A model generated the notes under the pieces. That model was not told the origin of the DNA. It saw only the letters and a list, made by a program, of their open reading frames with translations, and did not search any database. A DNA stretch of 64,000 nucleotides, taken from the NCBI GenBank assembly GCA_027619595.1, contig JAQCHP010000004.1, forward strand, positions 1-64,000, given 5' to 3'. The translations under genes and the position numbers were made by a program. Below, in pieces: positions 54,401-63,400 of the stretch; within the stretch, counting starts at the first letter, position 1; each line of letters begins with the position of its first letter. The stretch comes from Planctomycetota bacterium (lineage in GTDB: Bacteria; Planctomycetota; Planctomycetia; Pirellulales; Pirellulaceae).

Positions 54401-57400
54401 GACGGAATCAGAGAATTCTGGCCTGAAAGAAATTTTCTCGTTCCCGTTTGTCACTCCGTTCGCCCGCGTTAGATCATCGAATTCGAACACAACGACATTC
54501 TTACCATCCCCCAATGTAAACAATTGACCGTCAAAGAGATCGGCGCCGGACGGTGCGAACAACGTCACACCGTTAGCACGGCGATCACGTGGGTCGATAT
54601 TACCATCCGGAATGACATCGTTCGAACCACGACGAATTTCAACTTGGTATAATCCGTCGGAAATCGTTGAAGGTTGCGGTACTACTGCACGAGACGTTGG
54701 CAAGCCCGCGAGTGCAAACACGTCGACTGGTCCGGTCAATTCTTGCTCGGGATTCGCCAAATTTATTTCGGTACAGGCGATGAGATCGCAGAGTTCCGGT
54801 CGCAAGTCGACAGTTGCTTCGCCGCGAGAGGCAAAGCCGATGATGATATCATCTAGGTAGACACCCTCATATTGCACGGTAAAACGAGCTTCATCATCCG
54901 GCAGACCGAACTGAAGCCCATTGTTGTCGGCTCCACGCAGAGGGCTATTAAAGGAACCGAAGTCATCACCGGGGAGTTGATCGGCTAGTCCCAGAGGACC
55001 CGCATCTGACACTGTTCGCCCAATAACCTTCACGATGCTATCGTGCCGAGGAAAGGCCGACGCAACACCCTTGGAAAACACTCTCGCTAGCGACTGCTGC
55101 ACTTGCTCTGCGACATTCGCCGCTGTCATCTCCGTCGTAACCGCAATTCGTTCGCGTCCTGTAGCAACTCCGATCTGACCCGAAACGACAAACGGCGCGT
55201 CGGTTGACACATATGCAGTGGGGAATGACAGTTTATTGTCAATTTGAGTGACGTTGATCGTGGGAGCAGTGGCACGCAATATGTCGGCAATGGAACGGGC
55301 CAGGCCAGACGCAGTGATATCCGGAGTCAACGTCACACGGGTAGAGCCGGCGGAGACGTTACCGTCCGTGTCGAACTCCAAGGTAATGGGAGTTCCGGTC
55401 GGTCCGTCCACGACCATGACCTGACCATCTGCCAGCAACGCCCCACTCACAGTCGTCACCGACTGACCGAAATCAAACTCGAACGTCGTGGCAGAAGCCC
55501 CCGTCCCGATCTGGAACGTGTCGCCATCGCGGAGTCGCGTTCCGGCGACAGCATGTAACTCCACGCCCCCTGTGTTCGTCACGCCAAAATCCAACGACGC
55601 GGCGGTGCTAAATTCAAACCGCAGTCGTAGATCACTGCTGCCAATAAATTCCTTGAGAGAAATCCTAGCCTGACGCCATACGTTGTCTGTCTCGTTCAGC
55701 AAGTCTGGAAAGACCTCCGCCTCATATGGCCGTTTTCCATCTTCATCCAAGAACGGAAATGGATCGCGTTGGCGATTTGGGGCTGCCCCAACCGGCGTGG
55801 TTTCGGTCCGAGGAATCAGAAAGGGGACGTCCTGGTACGTGCTGTCAAATAGTGGTTCCACCTGAGGAACACGCGGATCACCTAGCGAGTTGTATTCCGT
55901 TGCGTCCAGACCTAACGCGCCGGGACGATAGTCACTTGGTAACTGATTTGTGGCCAATAGATGCCATTGACCCTGTCCCGCTTCGGTCGCATTGTCAGAT
56001 ACAAATACTCGGAATGCGTCGCGAGCCGTCCCGGGTTTTCGATACGCTTCTTCGGTGCTCAACAGGTATGTGAAGTAAAGGTATGGATCGTCATTTTCGG
56101 AATAACCAGCCAAGCTGAATTGAGGCGAAATGATCGTCCCGTGCGCTCCACCCGCAAAGTCATAATTTCGGCTGTTTTCCGCCCCTCCCGTATCGCCAAA
56201 ATAGAGGCTCGTTGCGTTCTCCAGCGAGTGCCCAATGTCGTTGCCTCGACGATCGTCCACATGCCACAGGTTCTTGGGCTGTATGGCGAAGTCGATGCCC
56301 ACCAAATCCGAGACACTAAGTCCGATCGAGGTCGCCCCGTTCTGAAAAATAGGCTGAGGAACTCCGTTGATATCAAATGCAAAGAGGGCGTTCGACGTGC
56401 TTGCGATCAATGTCCCCGCCAAGGCATGGCCTTGTGGGACAACGGTAAGACCCGTAAATCCAGCTCGCCCTGACGTCCGGAACGAACCCGTAATGTAACG
56501 CAAAGCGGGCGAATCATTAAAGCCAAGGACCTCATACAACCCACCTCCATCCGACACGGCAAACAATCGATGGACATCATTGGCACCCACTTTTTGGGAA
56601 ACGAATGCCATACCGGAAATCAATCCTCCTGGAGCATTCCCTCCTACAATGAATCCAGGAACAGTACCCGAAAAGGTCGCACCGGCCCCCAAAGTCACCG
56701 CGTCTCCTTGCGCCGTCGCGGCAAAGAAATTCGGCAGATTCATAGACGTTTCAAATGTCTTCGTCGCTGTAACAAGCCGACTCGCTACGACTGCAGCCGT
56801 ATCCGAAATCAAATAAGGAACAGCTTGTACTCCCGCACCCGTTCCAACAGCCTCGTCGAAAATCACTACGACGCCTCGAGAAATTAAATTCCTCAGGTTG
56901 GATGCGCCAAGGAAATTGACTCGCTCCCCTGATACACCCACACTCGCGGCTGGCAACGCAGATACGATGGCGGAGACTAGCTCCGAAGTAGTAAACGACT
57001 CCTCTACACGAATCACGTTTCCTGTTCCACCCAAAGCTCCTTCAATCGTAACACCGGACGAAGTCGAAAGAGGTAGCACGGACTGCGAATCACTGATCAG
57101 CGAAATTCGATTCGCCCCGACAAGGCTCGTACGTACAGAGAAGTTGCCTACTCCGTTGACGGCGCTGACAATTGCATCCGCAATATTTCCCGAAATGGGA
57201 ATCGCCATATTCCCAGAGGTCACACCATTCCCCTGATCGAATTCGAAAATGCGTGTCACGCCACGAGCGTCAGTCAGGGTGAGTGTCTGTCCATCGGCAA
57301 CGGAACCGGCGGAGTTTAGGACGAGAACGGGGCCCGTATCAAACTCATATTGCAAACCGGACACTTGGAAGGTATCGCCATCACGCACGTGCTGTCCCGA

Positions 57401-60400
57401 GTTGGGGTCCGTTCTAAAACGGTAGACCATCCCGCTATCAAACTCAAATTCGACAGTCGCGGGAGTCCCTCCCGCTTTCGCAATGACGACTTTGGTGCCA
57501 TCGACAATATCTGGCCCACGAGGTACCGCCATCATCGAATTGGCTCGCCCGCCCGATGTTGTCCTCAGGATTCCTAACTCAATAATATCTGTGCCGGCGT
57601 GCAACCCCCTGGTGGGGAGGAGATCGTCCTCGGCGCGAACTCCTCCCAGCGCCTTACCTGTCTCGGAATCAAACCGATACATGATATTGGTATCTAGCAG
57701 ATCCGAACGCCACCCAACCGCTAGCCCAGTCTGCCGATCGGCAGCACTCGCATTGAATACAAGTGCATCGAACTGAATCCCCCCCTTGCCTTCTTCAACT
57801 TCCTGTGCGCGTACAGCCGGTGGCGGCTCCGGATCGTCCGGATTTGGCTCGAAGTTTGGATCCTCTACGTAGGTCAGAATCTGATCATCGTGCGGATCAC
57901 CGCCCGGATCTTCCGGCACCAGCAGCCTGCCGTTTTCTGGGCTTATATTGAAATAGTTTCCGACCGACTCATCGATCGGCTGTGGACCTCCGTCCGGGGC
58001 CATCGTTCGAAATGCGTGAATGCGTTGGGGCCGGTCATTTGACGCTCGATCGAATTGCGGATTGTCTCGCAGAGAAATGTCGCCGACAGAAAACGGAAAC
58101 GAACCCACAACTGTCTCTGTGACGCCCAGAAATGGATCGATCGTGACGATCTCTGTGCCGGGCTCACTGGGCGATCCGGTCTTTCGGCTGCCAAAGAGCA
58201 CCAGGTCGCCCAGGGAATAGGGGACCAAGCTAGGAGTACCTAGAAAAGTGTCAGAATTAGGTATCGATGAAACGGGGTCATCCACTAAACGTGTCGCTGC
58301 GGGAGCGGGCGACATACGAATGAATGGATTCGCCGGAAGAATGTCGGTAAATTGCGACATCTCTAACGGCTCCGTTTGCGCGGTGGCAACCCGCAGTAGG
58401 TAGAAGCCAGTTTCGAGACGAACCGGCCCCAAGAAAGGATCGAGTTTGCCGCCAGAGCCACGAGATAGGTCTGTTAGATCGACACCAAAACCGGGACGTG
58501 GCTGATCATCGGGATCGTAAGCTTGACGGCTATCGAAAACCAAACTACCACGCCCCACGTCACTAAGATTACCAATTCCATCGCTAAATGAGGCTCGATA
58601 TACCTGGAGACTCGAGTCCACACTCGCAAATCCGTCTGCATAGTCTACGTCGAATGTCACATCCACGGACCGTGGAATTCCAAGACCACCGTTTGTCGAC
58701 TCTCTTCCGTTTGTCGCGGTTTGGTCGTAGTTAACCTCAAATAAGTACCAGTCGACGTCCCCCGGCCCTTCCAAGCCCTCACGAAATGAGTCAAAAGGAG
58801 ATTCGGGAAAGAAGCGATCCGAATCGGACAGGCGTCCGGCGATCGAAATTGTACCACGGTCGGTCGTCAACAGATTACCGACGTATTGGGCATCGGCAAA
58901 CGCACGGTCATAGATTCTTGGAGTGCACACTCCAACCAGAATCGAAGTAGTCTGACGAATACAAACGCGATTATTTTCGGACTCGCCAGCCAACTGTGAA
59001 TTTAGCGTTGTATCTTCAGCTACCTCCCCGCTAAGTGGGGTATGCGATGGTAAACCGCGCAATCGAATCGCGTCGGTGGCATAACCTATGTCAGCAAACT
59101 GGACGGTGGAGCCTGCATGTTCGTCGAGTTCTCTGATGCGGATCTGTAAATTGTACGCACCACTCGTAACTCCCGGACCATTCTCGGTACTACCGGCACT
59201 GCGTACTCGCACATGGTAGGTCAACTGACCCGTTGCGCTCCCGGGAAGTACAACCCGCATACCCGCGTCAAAGATATTCTGGCTGAAGTAGTCGACGCTT
59301 CCATAGACGGACCGCTGCAGGCCAGCAGCAAAGACACCCGCCTTTACGAATTCAGGAAACGACTGCATCTCGGTCATGGAGTTATTGCTGCGAGCTAGCA
59401 CTTCGCCATCCGAGCTAATCAGTTCGATAACGGAATCAAACGCTACGCTCGATCGGTCAACATCAAACCAGACTTCCGTCCCTGGGAAAGCGTTAAAGCT
59501 ATAGACATCGACGTCGGTGGGGGAATGGGTCTGTCCATAGACCTCGAAACCGAGCCGCAGATTTTCATCCCCTGCGAATTCCCGCGAAGCGAGTGAACCA
59601 AGGTGCTGAGCGGTCGCTGGTGTGTTATTTTCGATCGTCGGCCCAGTAACAACGACTCCTGCGACACCGAGAGACTCTTGTTCCGTCACTGCCGCGACAT
59701 TCCGATCGTGACTAGCGGTTTCCAAAATCACTCCACGCCAATCACTAGGAATCGCTCCCCCAACGACGTTGTAACCAATTAGGTCCATCGCCTGCCGGTC
59801 TTGTTCCGTTATATTGAGTTCTCGACCCTCCAGCGGATCGATGGCTCCCACGCTCATGGGCACCTGCACGCCGAAGTCACTAAATCTCGCGTCCCAGTGG
59901 TCGAATCCGCCGTCCGCATCAGTTACGGGCACGTCTCCCAGTTCTAATCCAACCAAACCGAGCGCTGACGGATCGTAAAAACCACCGTCGTACAACACCT
60001 TCTCAACGCTCAGATCGAGAATTCGAGCCGCGCCGGTGAAGTCGGTCTTGCCGGTCCCCTTTTCCAGTTTAAACAGGTCAAGTGGCGCGGGGGACACCGC
60101 TCGAGGCAGCAAAGGATCCGCCAGCATCGCCGCCACTTCGAGGGCGGAACCCTGGAATCCCAAAATATGACCGATCCCATGGAGAACAACACCGACTAGG
60201 TCATAGCGTCCAGGCAAAATTCCATCGGTACGATCCAGGTCGTAAAACACCGGCGTGCCGTCCGCCTCCGTTCCCAGGGGATTGAAATTAATATTTACAG
60301 TTCCATCGATGGTTTCTGTAGGATCAAACGCAGACGGCCTAGCTGGTAGCAAACTAGGTGCAATTCCAAGGGCCAACGCATTAGCTCGAGCGAAGGTCAT

Positions 60401-63400
60401 CGTATTCGCCAAGGTGAAGGGATTGCCGGGATCGTTCGGCAACACAACATTGTTATTCAGCGTAGCGAAATCTGGCAGTCGCGCAACAACGGTTTCGTTG
60501 CCGCGACCGGCGGCATCAGTAATCATGGCCTGCCGTACCGTTTCGTAAGGCAACGATACCTCGTTGACCGTAAACACACCGGGTGCACCATTGCCCAAGT
60601 CGGTGATCTCAAAGTCAATCGAGACGGTAATGGGATCTTCTAGCAGGCGTTCCCAAATTTGAATCGCCGCTTCGGCCGCTTCGATTACGCCAGGTGTAGA
60701 CCGCGCCACCGGTCCATAATTGACGTTGAATTGGAAGGTGCCAACGGGTTTCGTTCGCTCGGGCCTGCCAACTCCGTCGGTATCGTTTTGCGGACGTCCG
60801 GAAGGATCCAGGCCTGCTCCGACAGAGTCATCGGCAAGCGACGTCATCACGACCGGAGAACCGGGCTGTCCCAGCACATGAAGCATTCCGCCGACACGAT
60901 CTTCGATTTCCAAGGGACGACCGGTCGAGCGAATATTCGCGTGCTCCCCCAGGAACTTCACTACTAGGCTTTGGTCGGAACTACTTTGCAATCGCAACCC
61001 GCCAAATGTATGCAGGTCGGGTATGACCACTTCGTCCAAGACAACATGGACAATCGAAGTATCGTCCCACACACCTCCCGTCAACATCGTGCCGCCACGT
61101 ACGACCATTCCATTGATGCCATTCTCCGCTAATCGATTGTCGCGAATTAGGGCGCCGCGGTTCCCCTTGGTATTGATCGCCAAATCAATCAAGCCGCGAG
61201 AACGTCCCCAATCAGGATTAAGTTCGTGGCTGAGAGTCGTCAGGTCGACGCTGATCGCCGGGGTATTCGCGCCTTGAGTGTTCCTGATAATGTTATCGAT
61301 GATAATCGGTTGTGCGCCACGCACGAAGATCGCCGCAGATTCGTTGGTTCCTCGACCGGCGCGAACTTTCGCAGCTTGACCACCGGTGCCTAAACTACTT
61401 GATTCGATGGTGGAATTAGCGATTCGAGCATGAGCCAGGTGGATCTCGATTGCGTTGAAAGCTGAATTTCCGCCTTCGATGCGAGTAATGCCGCCGCCGT
61501 ACGCGATCACGGCATGGTCGATACTCAACGAAGAAACGTTACCAACATAGATTCCACCCCAGTCCCCTGGAGTTGCAATGATGCTGCGACTCGTGGCAAA
61601 CGTGCCACCAGCGCCATATCGCGTATCAAAAAGCGAAGTCATTACTATTTGACGATCGGGAGCACCTTCCGCAGTAACCGTAGCCCCGATACCCGCTTCG
61701 ATCCGGGAAGATCGCAACTTCAAAACAACAGCGGGATCGATGACAAGATGCGCGTCTAAACGCGACTTATGTCTCCCGGTCGAGGCGACGAATTCAGTCC
61801 CCCCGGGGGTGCCGTCGACCAGCAAGTTTTCGGTGAAAACGTGCGTAATGTCGGTATCATCAAACCGTCCCGTGACCGTTAAGGTTTCAATTTGCTGACC
61901 CGCTGGCGTGCTAACTCGCACAAAAAGTCCATTGGTCGTGTTGTCGACGAGGCGATTGCCATGGATATCTGGACCGATACGCACAAAATCGCTGGTAAAC
62001 AGTCCGGATGCCTGGTAGTTAGAATTCACAGAATCGGGCGAATGAAAATTTGACTCTTCAAAGCTATCGGGATTCGCTGACATCGCCGCGTCAGCACTTA
62101 AAGTAATTTTGTTAAAGGAGATGGTAGGTCGTGCATCGATCAAGTGAATCGGATTGACAACTTGCGATACCGAATTAATGTTCACTCGACCACCGCCGTA
62201 CCTCATATCGGCGTTGTTGATGTGATTGAGGAAAATAGCTTGCTGTTCGTATTCGAATCGACGCTCGGATCGATCGTTATCGTTTCGAATAAAGATTCCA
62301 CCCCAGTCTCCTGGTTGGGGCGAGCTGGTCGATGGAATCTGGGCGGATCCGATGCCCGCCGTGCGATCAGCGATCGACGTAAATATCACCGGCGATGACG
62401 GTGTCCCGAGGACCTGAATGGCACTCCCACTTATATCGATCGACACAGAAAAACTGCCGACATTAATTGCAGTACGCGACAATTTAAAGATGGCCCCTGC
62501 ATCGACCATCAATGTTACACCCTTAGGCACATTCAGCGAGCTTCCATCGGTCAACGCAGAAGTCGAATTGGTAGCGCCGATTTCGTAGGCACGATTGTCT
62601 GCAACGGTCTCCGACTTTCCGTCCGTTCCGCCATTCCCCACGATGCGTACGATATCGCCGGGGCGTGCCGCAGCAAGAGCCAATCCAAGGTTGTTGTAGG
62701 GACGTAACAACGACCCCAGCACACCGGCACTACCTCCAACGAATGCTTTGTCCACAAAGATGACTCGTGGATTCGCCGTATTGGTTGAACTGGCAACGGC
62801 GCGAAACCAAAAGTTGAAAATGCCGCCTGGCGCGCCATCCGCATCGCCATCAAATAGTGTCCCTGTCGGGCTAACGCCCGTCACGTCTAAATCACGTAGT
62901 GCCGCTGCTGCTTGAACAACGGGTCGAAAATTGAGTCGCAGGTCATACTTGCCCTGGCTAGTACCGTTTGCTCCAGTGTTTTCGATGGATGGATCAAACT
63001 CGTCATTTCCACGCGACGACACCGCCACGTAGTACGTACCTGCTGTCAGATTGAGCTCTAAGAATGAATCCTCGCTAAAATAATCGTCATTCCTCGCAAT
63101 CAATTCCTTTTGCCCATTGTTCTCTCGATAGAGTGATATCAACGTATCGAGCCCACTGGCGTCCGTGAGTCGTTCGGCCAACGTTTCAGCAGAAAATCTG
63201 CCAGCCTGAGTCAGTTGGAAGCGGTAAAGATCGATGTCCACACTGTCGGGTCGGTACAGATACTGTCCGTGAATTACAGTTGCCGGCCCGGGGAACACCT
63301 CATCACGAAACGTTCCCGCCGGATATATGCCTTCCGAAATTTCCAGCAATGGATCTGGCTGTAGGTTAAATAACAGTTCGGGATTGTGGCCAAACACATT

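Noticed and set aside
60160-60195. Active zinc metalloprotease in the giant protein
   Set aside because: The helix has HGIGH, not HExxH; without the catalytic glutamate, activity is not expected.
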